Origin: Botrimarina hoheduenensis
Lineage (GTDB): Bacteria; Planctomycetota; Planctomycetia; Pirellulales; Lacipirellulaceae
Assembly (NCBI RefSeq): GCF_007859815.1
Contig: NZ_SJPH01000002.1
Location: 1-47,813, forward strand
DNA: 47,813 nucleotides
Direction of reading: 5' to 3'
A model generated the notes under the pieces. The model was not told the origin of the DNA. It did no database searches and saw only the letters and a program-made list of their open reading frames with translations. Below are positions 1 to 8,214 of this stretch, piece after piece; within the stretch, counting starts at the first letter, position 1, and each line of letters begins with the position of its first letter. Made by a program: the position numbers and the translations under genes.

Positions 1-105
1 CACCACAACGACACCACCGAGGGCTTCACCTGGACCAAAACCGCCAACGCCATCCTAGAGAAAGTCGCCCGGGCAAAAGCCACCCTCGATAAGATCAGGG
101 ATTAG
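1..105 (+). mobile_element. IS630-family transposase, C-terminal end only
   Basis: The first 34 codons, open to the left edge and closed by TAG, read as the tail of an IS630-type DDE transposase. The visible string includes HHNDTTEGFTWTKTANAILE followed by KVARAKATLDK. Family members typically end with a His-Asn-x-x-x-x-x-Phe-x-Trp-Thr-Lys stretch and then an alanine/lysine-rich helix. The rest of the element lies outside the window. The stop is followed about 60 bp later by a PEP-CTERM gene that has no proper 5' end, so the element probably inserted into that gene. The exact right end (terminal inverted repeat and TA duplication) cannot be placed without the left end. Confidence 0.75.
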
Positions 106-166
106 CGACGCGGTACACTACGATGATTTTTTTACTATCGAAGAAGACCCAATCTATGTTTGGGAG

Positions 167-853
167 GTGAACAACGGCGCGAATTGGAATCTGATCGGCA
201 CGCCGCCACCACCTCCACCACCTCCACCTCCTCCACCACCTCCTCCACCACCTCCTCCACCACCTCCTCCACCACCGCCGCCACCGCCGCCGCCGCCGCC
301 GCCGCCTCCCGAGGGGTTAGTCACCAACGAAATCCGTATCAACTTCGATGGCATCCTGCGAGGTCAGCAGATGACCGTCGAATTGACGAGAGGGGCGATC
401 TATAACACGCCCAGTTTTGGAGGCAACACTGCGCCTAACGGAGCGTTTGTGTCGCTAGTGCCCGCGCTCGGTAAAGACAGCTTTGTAACCATGGGGGGCC
501 TAACGTCAGATAGTTCGCAACCCGTACTCGTTGTTGGCGGAGCAGTGAATCTGCCCGGCGCGCCCGCGCATTTTGTCTTGAACAACAATCAGATCAGCGT
601 CACCTGGGCACCAGCGCCGGGAGTGACGATCGAGGATCAGATGGATTTCCTCATCGCACAGATATCGCTAACGGATGACGCTGAGGGCCTGCTCCGCCTG
701 TTCAGTTCGACGGATAGCGGCCCGCCGACGATTTACCATTCACCCATCTACAACGGACATATTGAGTTCTACCCGGTCCCCGAACCCGCTTCCGGCGTGC
801 TGCTGCTTGCGGCACTATTCGGTATTGCCAATCGCCGTGTTAATGGTCGTTGA
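167..853 (+). CDS. PEP-CTERM protein with polyproline tract, 5'-truncated
   Basis: Probable extracellular protein whose C-terminus carries a PEP-CTERM sorting signal: VPEPASG, a hydrophobic stretch, then a basic end (ANRRVNGR). Such signals are normally processed by exosortase; no exosortase gene is in the window. The nominal GTG start at 167 gives 228 residues but no signal peptide. The same frame stays open upstream to 59 with protein-like sequence (HYDDFFTIEEDPIYVWE) and no ATG. The true N-terminus has therefore probably been lost next to the IS630 remnant. Residues 13-48 are 36 consecutive prolines. The middle (about 50-190) looks like a beta-rich secreted domain that I do not recognise. 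It may be a pseudogene. Confidence 0.65.
   Translation: MNNGANWNLIGTPPPPPPPPPPPPPPPPPPPPPPPPPPPPPPPPPPPPEGLVTNEIRINFDGILRGQQMTVELTRGAIYNTPSFGGNTAPNGAFVSLVPALGKDSFVTMGGLTSDSSQPVLVVGGAVNLPGAPAHFVLNNNQISVTWAPAPGVTIEDQMDFLIAQISLTDDAEGLLRLFSSTDSGPPTIYHSPIYNGHIEFYPVPEPASGVLLLAALFGIANRRVNGR
203..310 (+). repeat. Polyproline-coding repeat (36 Pro codons)
   Basis: An uninterrupted run of 36 proline codons. The middle is a regular 12-bp tandem (CCT CCT CCA CCA) and the end is a CCG run. The mix of synonymous codons shows that the tract is not a single homopolymer. It is a likely site of replication slippage and ribosome stalling; EF-P dependence is expected from general knowledge. Confidence 0.95.
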
Positions 854-873
854 GCCGCTTTGGCTCAATGACC
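845..873 (+). terminator. Stem-loop at end of PEP-CTERM gene
   Basis: A 12-bp stem (845-856 with 862-873, one G-T pair) and a 5-base loop overlap the stop codon of the PEP-CTERM gene. No T-run follows on either strand, so it could be a weak or factor-dependent terminator or an mRNA 3' stabiliser. It lies between genes that converge (plus gene ending at 853, minus gene ending at 914). Confidence 0.35.
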
Positions 874-913
874 CTTGCAGCTCATCGGGAAACGTCCACG
901 AAGACTTGGCGAC

Positions 914-1669
914 CTAGCGTCCTTCGACTTGCAGGACTTTCGAGTGCCGGCGTAACGAACGGAGCACGAAGTAAGCGACACCGGTCGTCGCCAGCAGCGT
1001 GACCCAAAAGGTCTCGATCGGCACGTTGCGTTCGATCACGAAGTGCTCCAGCGCCTCGATGCCCGTGTGCAACACCACCACCAGCGCTAGTCCGGTGTAC
1101 TCACGCTTGAGGACGTTGCGGAGCGAGAACGGCAGCTCGGGACGCCGCCACAGCAGCGGGTTAGGGATAAATCCGGGCGTCGCTGCGACCCAGGCACTGA
1201 ACTTTTCGCCGAACTTGTTGCGCAGAAAGTCTTCCTCGGCAAACATGATCCGCTCGTAGTACAGCCAGAACGCGAGCGTGTAGAGCGCGGGCAGCCACGC
1301 CTCCATCGGCACAAGCACCGCGCCCAGGCCCATCAGGTAGTTGCCCAGGTACAACGGGTGCCGAACCATCGAATAGATGCCGGACGTGTTGAGGCTCTCG
1401 GCCACTTGCGCGTGAGTGTTGCGGCCCGAGGTGCCGGCGGGCGTGTGACCGACGGTAAACACGCGCACGCCCACGCCCAGGAAGCTCACCGCCAGGCAAG
1501 AGAATTCCCAGTACTCGTGGATCTGATAGCTGCCGAACGGCCAGCGCATGCTCATGACCGCCATGATCAGCGGCACAAGAAAAACAATGGGCACATAGCT
1601 GCGATAGCGAAATAGCCAATTGCCCTGACGGACAAACTCCGAACGCATCCCCATCGGTGTCTTGCTCAC
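914..1669 (-). CDS. Isoprenylcysteine carboxyl methyltransferase-like membrane protein
   Basis: A 251-residue integral membrane protein of the ICMT/PEMT-like methyltransferase superfamily. Several hydrophobic helices are visible (about 25-42, 55-75, 107-137, 190-205, 222-240). The diagnostic cofactor-site region is present: SGIYSMVRHPLYLGNYL (about 96-112, with Arg-His-Pro at 103-105), followed by EEDFLRNKFGEKFSAW (145-160). In this superfamily these motifs bind S-adenosylmethionine and the second Glu-rich motif is catalytic. The true substrate is unknown; bacterial members methylate lipids, isoprenoid-type molecules or small metabolites. The gene stands alone, converges with the PEP-CTERM gene, and has a 20-bp palindrome 18 bp upstream of its start. 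Confidence 0.8.
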   Translation of the reverse strand: MSKTPMGMRSEFVRQGNWLFRYRSYVPIVFLVPLIMAVMSMRWPFGSYQIHEYWEFSCLAVSFLGVGVRVFTVGHTPAGTSGRNTHAQVAESLNTSGIYSMVRHPLYLGNYLMGLGAVLVPMEAWLPALYTLAFWLYYERIMFAEEDFLRNKFGEKFSAWVAATPGFIPNPLLWRRPELPFSLRNVLKREYTGLALVVVLHTGIEALEHFVIERNVPIETFWVTLLATTGVAYFVLRSLRRHSKVLQVEGR

Positions 1670-1687
1670 TGGCTGCTGAGAGATTGG

Positions 1688-1707
1688 CGCTAAGCACGTG
1701 CTTAGCG
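1688..1707. promoter_or_regulatory. 20-bp perfect palindrome, possible operator
   Basis: CGCTAAGCACGTGCTTAGCG is a perfect palindrome with no spacer, centred on CACGTG. It lies 18 bp upstream of the start of the minus-strand methyltransferase-like gene. This suits a dimeric regulator's site or a leader hairpin. No regulator can be assigned. Confidence 0.35.
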
Positions 1708-1788
1708 GGCGGCATTCTTCCGCCTGTGATCGTCTACAGCTAGCCCAAGTTACATTACAAATCGGTCCGTGTCGGAGGCTCTGGCACA

Positions 1789-1828
1789 GGCTTAGCGGCT
1801 TAGCGGCTTAGCGGCTTAGCGGCTTAGC
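1789..1828. repeat. Five tandem copies of GGCTTAGC
   Basis: Five exact head-to-tail copies of the 8-mer GGCTTAGC lie in the divergent intergenic region between the methyltransferase-like gene and the thioredoxin-fold gene. The core GCTTAGC also occurs in the nearby palindrome at 1688-1707, so the two may share an origin or a binding factor. No function is evident. Confidence 0.9.
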
Positions 1829-1961
1829 CGACTCGATATGGCACGCCAAGTTTTAAGGCGCTATTAGCCAGATCGATCTGTACGCACTGGCGGTGTCTCG
1901 GAATAATCCGCGCTTGATGGATCACTTCTTCTGGACACGGACGCCCCCCGGAACCCCCGCG

Positions 1962-3848
1962 ATGTCGCTCTTGTTGCGTTGCTTGCTATCGGCCCTCCCG
2001 TTGCTTTCACTTGCTAGCAACGGCTACGCCGCTGGCGCCCCGACGGTCGAGCAAGCGCTCGGGCTGAAGCCGATTCAGACGGGCTTTCAGTACGACACGC
2101 CGACGGCCGACGAAGCCAAACGCTGCAGCATTAAAGCGGTGCGCGAGGGCAAGAGCACCTCATGGGTCGTGCGCGACGCGCAGGACCGCGTTCTGCGTCG
2201 GTTCGCGGACGCCAACACTGATAACGTTGTCGATACGTGGTGCTACTACGCGGCGGGGCTCGAGGTGTACCGCGATATCGACTCGGATTTCGACAGCAAG
2301 GCGGACCAGTACCGTTGGTTCCATACGGGCGGTTCCCGTTGGGGTCTCGACAAGAATCAGGACGGCAAGATCGACGTCTGGAAGCAGATCTCGCCGCAGG
2401 AGGTCGCTGAAGAGGCGGTCGCCGCCGTTAAAACGCGTGACGATGCCCGCTTCGCCCGCTTGCTGCTCAGCTCCGACGAGGCAGCGCGGCTCGGCATGGG
2501 CGAAGCACTCTCGGAGGAAGTCAAAGCGGGGCTAGCATCGGCTCGGCAGGGGTTTGTCGGCCTGATCCGTTCGCAGAAAATATTGACGGGCGACAGTCGC
2601 TTTGTTGACTTCGGAGCCGGCAAACCCGGTGTGGTCCCCGCCGGAGCGGACGGCTCGACCCAGGATTTGGTTGTCTACGAAAACGCGACCGCCCTGATCG
2701 ATAACGAGGGAACTCCCACCCAGCTGCTGTTGGGCTCGCTGTTTCGTGTGGGCGATGGCTGGCGACTTGTCGAGGCGCCGACCGTCGATTCCTCGGGGCC
2801 GAAGCTGGCCAATGTCTTCTCGGTGCCGACACTGTCCGGGGTTGGTGCTATGGGATCGGCCCCCAGTGTCAACACGCAAGCCTTGCTTGCCGAGCTTGAA
2901 AAACTCGACCAGCAATCTTCCAGCGCCGCCGGTGCCGCTCTGGATCGCCTCACCGACCAGCGCGTTGATGTGCTGGAGAAACTCGCCTCGTCAGCCGTCG
3001 ACAAGTCGGAGCAACGGCAGTGGTATCGTCAGCTCGCCGACCTTTTGAGCGCGAGCGCTCAAACCGGCGGCTACAAGTCGGCGGTCGCGAAGCTCGCCGA
3101 GCTCGAGCGTTCCACCGGTGTTAAGAACGCCGGCGACGACCTCCCGGCCCACATGCGCTACAAGCGGATCGGGGCCGAGTATGGCGTCTCGCTGAGCGCT
3201 GAAAAGGCCGACTACGCCAAGGTCCAGCAGGAATGGCTGGAAAAGCTCGAAGCGTTTGTTGACGCCTACCCCAAGAGCGAAGACGCGGCCGAATCCATGC
3301 TGCAACTGGGCCATATGGCGGGTGAGTTCACCGGAGAAACCAAGATCGCCGAGCGCTGGTACACACGTGTCGCGAAGGAATTTCCCCAGTCGCTGGCTGG
3401 CCGCAAGGCGAGTGGGGCCCTCAACCGCTTGAATTCCGTCGGCAAGCCGATCGCGCTGCGGGGAACCACACTCGACGGGGCGAAAGCCGACCTCACGTCG
3501 CGCGATTTCCGCGGCAAGCATGTGCTGATCCATTACTGGGCGAGCTGGTCAGACCCCGCCGAGGACATGCAAGAGATCGCCAAGCTGCAGCAGCAATACC
3601 GCGGCAAGCTGGCGGTGCTGGGTGTCAACCTCGATACGTCACGCGCAGAAGCGTCACGCATTGTGACGGCGGCCGGCGTGCGTTGGCCTCAGCTGCACGA
3701 CGAACGCGGGCTCGATGGCCCGATCGCCACGGATCTGGGTGTGATGACCCTGCCGCTGATGATGCTCGTGGATGACGCCGGCCGAGTGGTCAACCGAAAC
3801 CTCTACACGCCCGACCTCGCTGCGGAACTCAAGCGGCAGATTCGCTGA
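1962..3848 (+). CDS. Secreted protein with Ca-type repeats and a cysteine-less thioredoxin-like domain
   Basis: ATG at 1962 is preferred over upstream in-frame starts (GTG 1893, ATG 1917) because a normal signal peptide begins there (MSLLLRCLLSALPLLS, cleavage near GYAAG, residues 21-25). The product is 628 residues. Residues 83-91, 105-115 and 130-138 are D-x-N/D-x-D type acidic repeats (for example DKNQDGKID) like calcium-binding type-3 repeats. The middle is helical and has no family I recognise. Residues about 494-628 form an AhpC/TlpA-type thioredoxin fold, but the usual W-C-x-x-C site reads WASWSDPA (about 526-533), so both redox cysteines are missing. It therefore cannot act as a normal thiol-disulfide oxidoreductase and may be a binding or structural protein. 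It is transcribed alone. Confidence 0.75.
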   Translation: MSLLLRCLLSALPLLSLASNGYAAGAPTVEQALGLKPIQTGFQYDTPTADEAKRCSIKAVREGKSTSWVVRDAQDRVLRRFADANTDNVVDTWCYYAAGLEVYRDIDSDFDSKADQYRWFHTGGSRWGLDKNQDGKIDVWKQISPQEVAEEAVAAVKTRDDARFARLLLSSDEAARLGMGEALSEEVKAGLASARQGFVGLIRSQKILTGDSRFVDFGAGKPGVVPAGADGSTQDLVVYENATALIDNEGTPTQLLLGSLFRVGDGWRLVEAPTVDSSGPKLANVFSVPTLSGVGAMGSAPSVNTQALLAELEKLDQQSSSAAGAALDRLTDQRVDVLEKLASSAVDKSEQRQWYRQLADLLSASAQTGGYKSAVAKLAELERSTGVKNAGDDLPAHMRYKRIGAEYGVSLSAEKADYAKVQQEWLEKLEAFVDAYPKSEDAAESMLQLGHMAGEFTGETKIAERWYTRVAKEFPQSLAGRKASGALNRLNSVGKPIALRGTTLDGAKADLTSRDFRGKHVLIHYWASWSDPAEDMQEIAKLQQQYRGKLAVLGVNLDTSRAEASRIVTAAGVRWPQLHDERGLDGPIATDLGVMTLPLMMLVDDAGRVVNRNLYTPDLAAELKRQIR

Positions 3849-4082
3849 GCCATAACCCGCCTTAATCTCGCAAGGCCGTGGATCTAGCGACCAGCAACTA
3901 CCAAGCCCAGTGACGGTTGCGGCGCGCACTGATGCCGCAATCGGGGGCCGAGCCCGAGCGTTTGCGGGATCGCTTGCGGAGGGCACGCGAACTGCGGCTA
4001 CGTGCCGAGGTGCTCAGGCGGCGATCCTCGCCGGAGTCGCGCTGGGCGTTGTGGTCGTACGGGAACGCGTGGTTGGCGTAGA

Positions 4083-4238
4083 TCATTTCAGTAGCTTTCG
4101 GCTCAGTAGCAACTCCACGGGGACGAGCCGACTGCCGTCGAGCAATCGGTCGATGACGGCAAGAAGCAATTCCGGTGCCAGCAGCGTCGCGTGCCCTGGC
4201 CGGTGCACCTCCCGCTGCTTTAAAACCTGCGGCAGCAA
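4083..4238 (-). CDS. Possible 51-residue protein or gene remnant
   Basis: A minus-strand frame starting with TTG gives about 51 residues. It has an amphipathic, leucine-rich composition (PELLLAVIDRLLDGSRLV, then PVELLLSRKLLK) that looks like real protein rather than random frame. I do not recognise the family. An in-frame stop lies just upstream and there is no clear ribosome site. It may be the surviving 3' end of a decayed gene. Confidence 0.3.
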   Translation of the reverse strand: MLPQVLKQREVHRPGHATLLAPELLLAVIDRLLDGSRLVPVELLLSRKLLK

Positions 4239-4445
4239 GATTTAGCGGCGATCCGACCCCCGCGCGTGACCGCCTCCTCCCAACAGAAAACACTCGGCCC
4301 CTTCACCGAGCTTGGGGGCATGCGCAAAGCAAGCGATTGCAACGACTTAGCCCGCGCTGGCAAGCATCAAGCTGCTCGCGGAGCATGGCTGCTCGGGCGT
4401 AAGTGCTTCGGCCCCAACGACCTGCGACATATTCACAACAGCAGG

Positions 4446-4483
4446 GAGACGATTCACCAAAATGGTGAAACGCTGATCGTCTC
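4446..4483. repeat. Bulged inverted repeat
   Basis: GAGACGATTCACCA pairs with TGGTGAA plus ATCGTCTC across a 3-base loop, with a 6-base bulge on one side, giving 15 paired bases. No T-run follows. It could be a structured RNA fragment or a mobile-element remnant inside the decayed region. Confidence 0.5.
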
Positions 4484-4984
4484 TCCCCGGACCGTAATAA
4501 CGATCCGTTACAGAGAAACCAGCGGGTTCGCGGCTTGCTGGTGATCGCTAGGCCCAGCCTGCCAACGGTCTTGAAGACCCTCAGCAAAGGCGGATTCGCG
4601 AAGGCGTTGCTCGGGGAAGGATCCCGGCGTTCTCGGCTCGATAGCCAAGTAAATGCCGGTGTCTTTCGCACGGAGCGACCACCAAATTCGGGATGTCGGT
4701 CACGTACAACCTTTCGGTGCGCGACGCGTTGCGTGGCGTTAGATCATCATGCTGAGGTGGCAGGGCAACCTCCCTTAGGCCGCGGCGTAGCAACGCTACG
4801 CTGACGCACGGTTGAGCGGGGGCTGAGCCACTCCCTATGCAAGCCTGGGGCCAAACTCAGACTCAGGCCGAAAGAGGCTGCTTGATCTGGCAAGACTGGG
4901 CGGCCTTTGCTAAATCTCCGACCGAGCAAGCGCTGCAAGGACGCAGCGTCACCCCCCCCCCACGCCCCGCCGAGCCCTTACGCA

Positions 4985-5323
4985 ATGGACAGCGTCTGGC
5001 CCACGATCCCTGCCGTCGTCTGGATCGTCACGCATCTGTGTGGCGTCGTTGCCGCATGGCTGAGCCGGCTCCCTCTTTCGTCCCGAGCGGCCGCCTTTGC
5101 ACGGGGGGGACTCGCGGGCAGCTTTGTCGGAGTGGCCTGCTTCGCACTCTTTAATCCTCAGACAGAAACGCTTGGCTGGGTCGGATCAGCCGCCACGTTG
5201 GGGGTAATGACGATCGCCGCCGTGTGGGATACCGCCCGCGGAGACGCCGCGGAAGAAGACCTGACTCTCTCGCGTTTGATCGCGGTCCACGAGCTCTCGC
5301 TCGCCTCACGCCAAGCCCGCTAG
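4985..5323 (+). CDS. Small integral membrane protein
   Basis: A 112-residue protein with three likely transmembrane helices: about 6-24 (IPAVVWIVTHLCGVVAAWL), 36-54 and 62-77. It has a short acidic-to-basic C-terminal tail (about 80-112). ATG 4985 is chosen because the extra upstream frame is proline/basic-rich and encodes no signal. I recognise no family, and no motif suggests catalysis. It precedes the BON-domain gene by about 340 bp and is probably a separate transcription unit. Confidence 0.6.
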   Translation: MDSVWPTIPAVVWIVTHLCGVVAAWLSRLPLSSRAAAFARGGLAGSFVGVACFALFNPQTETLGWVGSAATLGVMTIAAVWDTARGDAAEEDLTLSRLIAVHELSLASRQAR

Positions 5324-5344
5324 CCAATCCCCCCGGGACAAGCG

Positions 5345-5365
5345 GCTAGCAGGCCTTTTGCTAGC
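5345..5365 (+). terminator. Weak stem-loop after the small membrane protein gene
   Basis: GCTAGCA and TGCTAGC (7 bp) flank a 7-base loop 22 bp after the stop codon at 5323. There is no T-run. It could be a weak terminator. The rest of 5324-5666 holds no gene I can support; a second small inverted repeat (CGGTTGC/GCAACCG) lies near 5430-5455. Confidence 0.25.
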
Positions 5366-5666
5366 ACACCCAGGCGGCATGATCGGCAAGCTCGGCAGAA
5401 TCGGACAAAAAGACTCCGCCCCCGTGGGGTCGGTTGCCGAAGTTAGCAACCGGAGCGGTTATTCCGGCGGTGCGACAGGTTCGCCTGACAAACGCCGATG
5501 ACCGAGTCCTGCCCGGAAGCCAAGCGATTGGCGATCGGTACGCACCGCATGGGAGTGGGGCGCGTCCGCCGGGTCGCAACCGAAGCCATTGACGCCGTTA
5601 TGCCGCTGCGCGTGACGGGTCTCGATCCGGGTCGCCAGACCGATCAGTTTCCTGGGGGGAGTGAAG

Positions 5667-6428
5667 ATGCGTACCTTCGTCATGGCCTGCGCCCTTGTGG
5701 CGTTCGTCGGAGCGACTCCGGCTTGGGCCGAGTCCGCCGCCGATCAGATGGCGCAGCAGGTGGCCGACGCCCTGCGCGACAGTGGCCAGCTAGCAAATTA
5801 CCGAGTCGGCGTGAAGTATGAGGATGGAGTTGCGTGGCTGCTGGGTTCGGTAACGAGCCCGGCGCAGGCGGAAGCCGCCGCGCAGATCGCCCAGTCGATC
5901 GAGGGCATTGACCATGTGGTCAACAAGCTCGAAGTAACTCCGCCGGCACCGCAGGTTGCTGACGATGCGGGGCTGCAATTGGCGGCGATGGAAGAGCAGG
6001 CGGCCGCTCCGGCACCGCTGCCCCCCAACCCGCAAGCCATGCCGGCACCGATCAACCGCGGTATGCCGCGGCCGATCCAGCGGGTCGCCCAGATGCCGCA
6101 GGGCCAGCAGGGTCAGATGCCGATCCAGTCAGCCTGCTACGGCGGCGTGAACGGCGGTGGGATGGGAACGCCTCAGGGCTACAGCACCGGTGGTTCTGGC
6201 GGCGCGAGCTACGACCAGGCGAATATGCCCGGCTACGCTTGGCCCAGTTACGCTGCTCACCCGAACTACGCCGCTCTTTCGTATCCCAAGCAGTACTCGG
6301 CGAGCGCTTGGCCCTACATCGGCCCGTTCTATCCCTATCCGCAGGTCCCGCTGGGATGGCGGAAGGTGACCCTCGAGTGGGACGACGGCTGGTGGTTCAT
6401 GGACTTCAGCCACCACAAGGGGCACTGA
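5667..6428 (+). CDS. Exported BON-domain protein
   Basis: ATG 5667 follows a GGGGGGAGTGAAG ribosome-binding region. The product is 253 residues. Residues 1-21 are a signal peptide (ending TPAWA). Residues about 25-91 form a BON domain: predicted helix, then GVKYEDGVAWLLGSVTSPAQ and the end NKLEVTP. In this family the domain binds membranes or hydrophobic ligands. Residues about 93-165 are proline/glutamine/methionine-rich low complexity. The rest is Gly/Tyr/Pro-rich, with PYPQVPLGWRKV and a tryptophan-rich end. A strong terminator follows at 6467-6505. It probably acts at the cell envelope; the specific ligand is unknown. Confidence 0.75.
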   Translation: MRTFVMACALVAFVGATPAWAESAADQMAQQVADALRDSGQLANYRVGVKYEDGVAWLLGSVTSPAQAEAAAQIAQSIEGIDHVVNKLEVTPPAPQVADDAGLQLAAMEEQAAAPAPLPPNPQAMPAPINRGMPRPIQRVAQMPQGQQGQMPIQSACYGGVNGGGMGTPQGYSTGGSGGASYDQANMPGYAWPSYAAHPNYAALSYPKQYSASAWPYIGPFYPYPQVPLGWRKVTLEWDDGWWFMDFSHHKGH

Positions 6429-6466
6429 GCCCTCGCGGTCTGAGAGTCAGCGACAGCAACAAGTAA

Positions 6467-6510
6467 GCAACGCCCGCGGGAGAGCAACTCTCCCGCGGGC
6501 GTTGCTGTTT
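6467..6510 (+). terminator. Rho-independent terminator after the BON-domain gene
   Basis: A perfect 17-bp GC-rich stem (6467-6483 with 6489-6505), loop GCAAC, then TGTTTT. It is a classic intrinsic terminator 38 bp past the BON gene stop. Confidence 0.9.
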
Positions 6511-6768
6511 TGAAGCCCGGGCGACGGCTGCGTTCCCTGAAAGGGGCCGTCGTCCGTCTTGCTAGCGTCGCCGCCGAGCATCCAATCCGCAGAGTCTGCC
6601 CGCTTTTTCGGATTAATCCGCAAGTTCGGCCCAGCTTCACACGATACAGAGACTATCGACAGACATGGCAGCCGGCGGCGCGAGACTGCGTGCCGCTGCT
6701 TCCTTTTGACGCGGGCTGGGGATCGCCCCCCGCCCGGCGCCTCGCACGCAGATACAAGGTCTCTCTCG

Positions 6769-7359
6769 ATGGCACGGCTTCGCACCTCGCAACGGACCTA
6801 CGCCCTAACCGCCGCCCTGATTATGGGCTCCTCGACGCTTGGCACGTCAGGATGCTTCTGGGGGATCGTCGGACAGGGACCCAGTCTCGGTATCGCCGGC
6901 TTGCCGATCCCGATCTCTCCCTACTTGCAAGAGAAGGAAGAGGACAAGTATTGGCAACACGAACGGTACGATCGCGTGCCGATCCTCGGTCCGATCACCA
7001 GTGGCGGTGCGCCGATCGCGCTCGATACGCCTAGTGACGACGAGGTGATGCGCGCCCTCGAGAAGGCCCGCCCGGTTGAGGGGGGTATCCCCCTGCTCTG
7101 GGAACGCAACCGCAACGACGTGCGGATCATCAAAGAGAAGATCGCTGACTACGTCGATCCGGTGCGGGTGTACCCGATGATCGGCCCGGCTCAGCAGCAC
7201 CACGCTCACTACAAGTGCACGATCTACTACGAAGACGTACGCCGCGTCGGCTGGCCCGTCCCGCACACGCTCCGCGATGAAGACGCTCGCGAAGTGGTCT
7301 ACATCGACCACAACCACCTTCACATGGTGGGTGACGTCGACGGCGGCACCGGCATCTGA
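6769..7359 (+). CDS. Putative lipoprotein of unknown function
   Basis: ATG 6769 (AAGG about 9 bases upstream) gives 196 residues. The N-terminus is a lipoprotein-type signal: basic residues, a hydrophobic core (ALTAALIMGSSTLGTSG) and Cys27 in a TSGC context. The mature part is rich in charged and aromatic residues with no catalytic motif I recognise. The C-terminal half contains a repeated His/Tyr theme (QQHHAHYKCTIYYEDV and DHNHLHMVGDV) that could bind a metal; this is inference. It lies just before the ExbB/ExbD genes, 98 bp away, on the same strand. It is probably a planctomycete-specific envelope protein. Confidence 0.65.
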   Translation: MARLRTSQRTYALTAALIMGSSTLGTSGCFWGIVGQGPSLGIAGLPIPISPYLQEKEEDKYWQHERYDRVPILGPITSGGAPIALDTPSDDEVMRALEKARPVEGGIPLLWERNRNDVRIIKEKIADYVDPVRVYPMIGPAQQHHAHYKCTIYYEDVRRVGWPVPHTLRDEDAREVVYIDHNHLHMVGDVDGGTGI

Positions 7360-7457
7360 CGCCCAGTCGTAGATCCTACCAATCTAACGGGGACCGACCG
7401 CGTGCTCGCCTTTGAGCCGCGGTCGGTCACCTTGCATTCACGGGGCGAACGAGCGAG

Positions 7458-8132
7458 ATGCAAACCGAATCTCCCGACAGCCTGCTCGACCTGCTGCTGG
7501 CAAGCGGCCCGCTCGTTTGGCCGATCTTGCTGGCATCGATCGTGATGATGCTGTGCGTGCTCGAGCGGGCCATCGCGCTACGACGCCGCCGGGTGGCTCC
7601 GAAACGGTTCGTGCAGTGCCTGCTCGCACAGGTCGAAGAAAACGGCGATCGAGACGCCGCTCTCGATCTTTGCGAAGAGGAGCCCAGTCACGTAGCACGA
7701 GTCTTTGCCGCGGGATTGCGCCGGTGGGGTAAACCGGCCGTCGAAGTGGAGCAAGCCGTGCTCGACGAGGGGGAGCGTTGCGCTGCCTCGCTGCGCCGCT
7801 ATCTGCGGATCGTTAGTGGGGTGGCCAACATCTGCCCGCTGCTTGGTTTGCTCGGGACGGTCTGGGGGATGCGCGTCGCGTTCGATCAGATCGCAGGGTC
7901 CAGCGCGATGGGGCGGCCGGAACTGCTGGCCGGAGGCATCAGCCAAGCCCTGCTATCAACGGCTGCCGGCCTCGCGGTCGCGATTCCCGCCATGATTTTC
8001 TATCTGCACTTCACCGGTCGTGCGGATTCGCTCGTCATGGAAATCGACCGGCACGGACAGTCGCTGGTGAATCTGATCTCGGCCGAGGCGCTCGAGGACC
8101 GCCGCAGCACGCGCCGGAAGCGGGCCGCCTGA
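7458..8132 (+). CDS. exbB: MotA/TolQ/ExbB proton channel protein
   Basis: A 224-residue ExbB/TolQ-family inner-membrane protein. The first helix is near 17-37 (GPLVWPILLASIVMMLCVLE). A cytoplasmic domain follows, then two helices (about 115-137 and 155-178) that contain the family signature region NICPLLGLLGTVWGM and AGLAVAIPAMIFY. With ExbD it forms the proton-driven stator that energises TonB-type or Tol-type partners across the envelope. The next genes are ExbD and a TonB-like fusion, so an energy-coupling unit is likely. Length is normal for the family. Confidence 0.9.
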   Translation: MQTESPDSLLDLLLASGPLVWPILLASIVMMLCVLERAIALRRRRVAPKRFVQCLLAQVEENGDRDAALDLCEEEPSHVARVFAAGLRRWGKPAVEVEQAVLDEGERCAASLRRYLRIVSGVANICPLLGLLGTVWGMRVAFDQIAGSSAMGRPELLAGGISQALLSTAAGLAVAIPAMIFYLHFTGRADSLVMEIDRHGQSLVNLISAEALEDRRSTRRKRAA

Positions 8133-8214
8133 TTCTCAGAGGGTCGCCCCCTTTCTCCCGCTCGGCCCTGCGGTGCGACGCTGCTTGCAAGAACGCCCCT
8201 AGCGACACGCCCCG

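Larger units (their letters stand above)
3849..4984. other. 1.1-kb region without a confident gene
   Basis: No convincing long gene was found. Short protein-like stretches appear in different minus-strand frames, for example LYVTDIPNLVVAP near 4690 and LAIEPRTPGSFPEQRL near 4620. This fits decayed coding DNA. A 51-codon minus frame (4083-4238) and a strong stem-loop (4446-4483) are listed separately. Confidence 0.5.

Noticed and set aside
154..405. Poly-Gly and poly-Ser/Thr frames over the proline tract
   Set aside because: Alternative-frame readings of the CCN repeat.
3898..4293. 131-residue minus-strand frame
   Set aside because: Arg/Ser-rich with no fold. A different minus frame (4083-4238) is more protein-like, and the region looks decayed.
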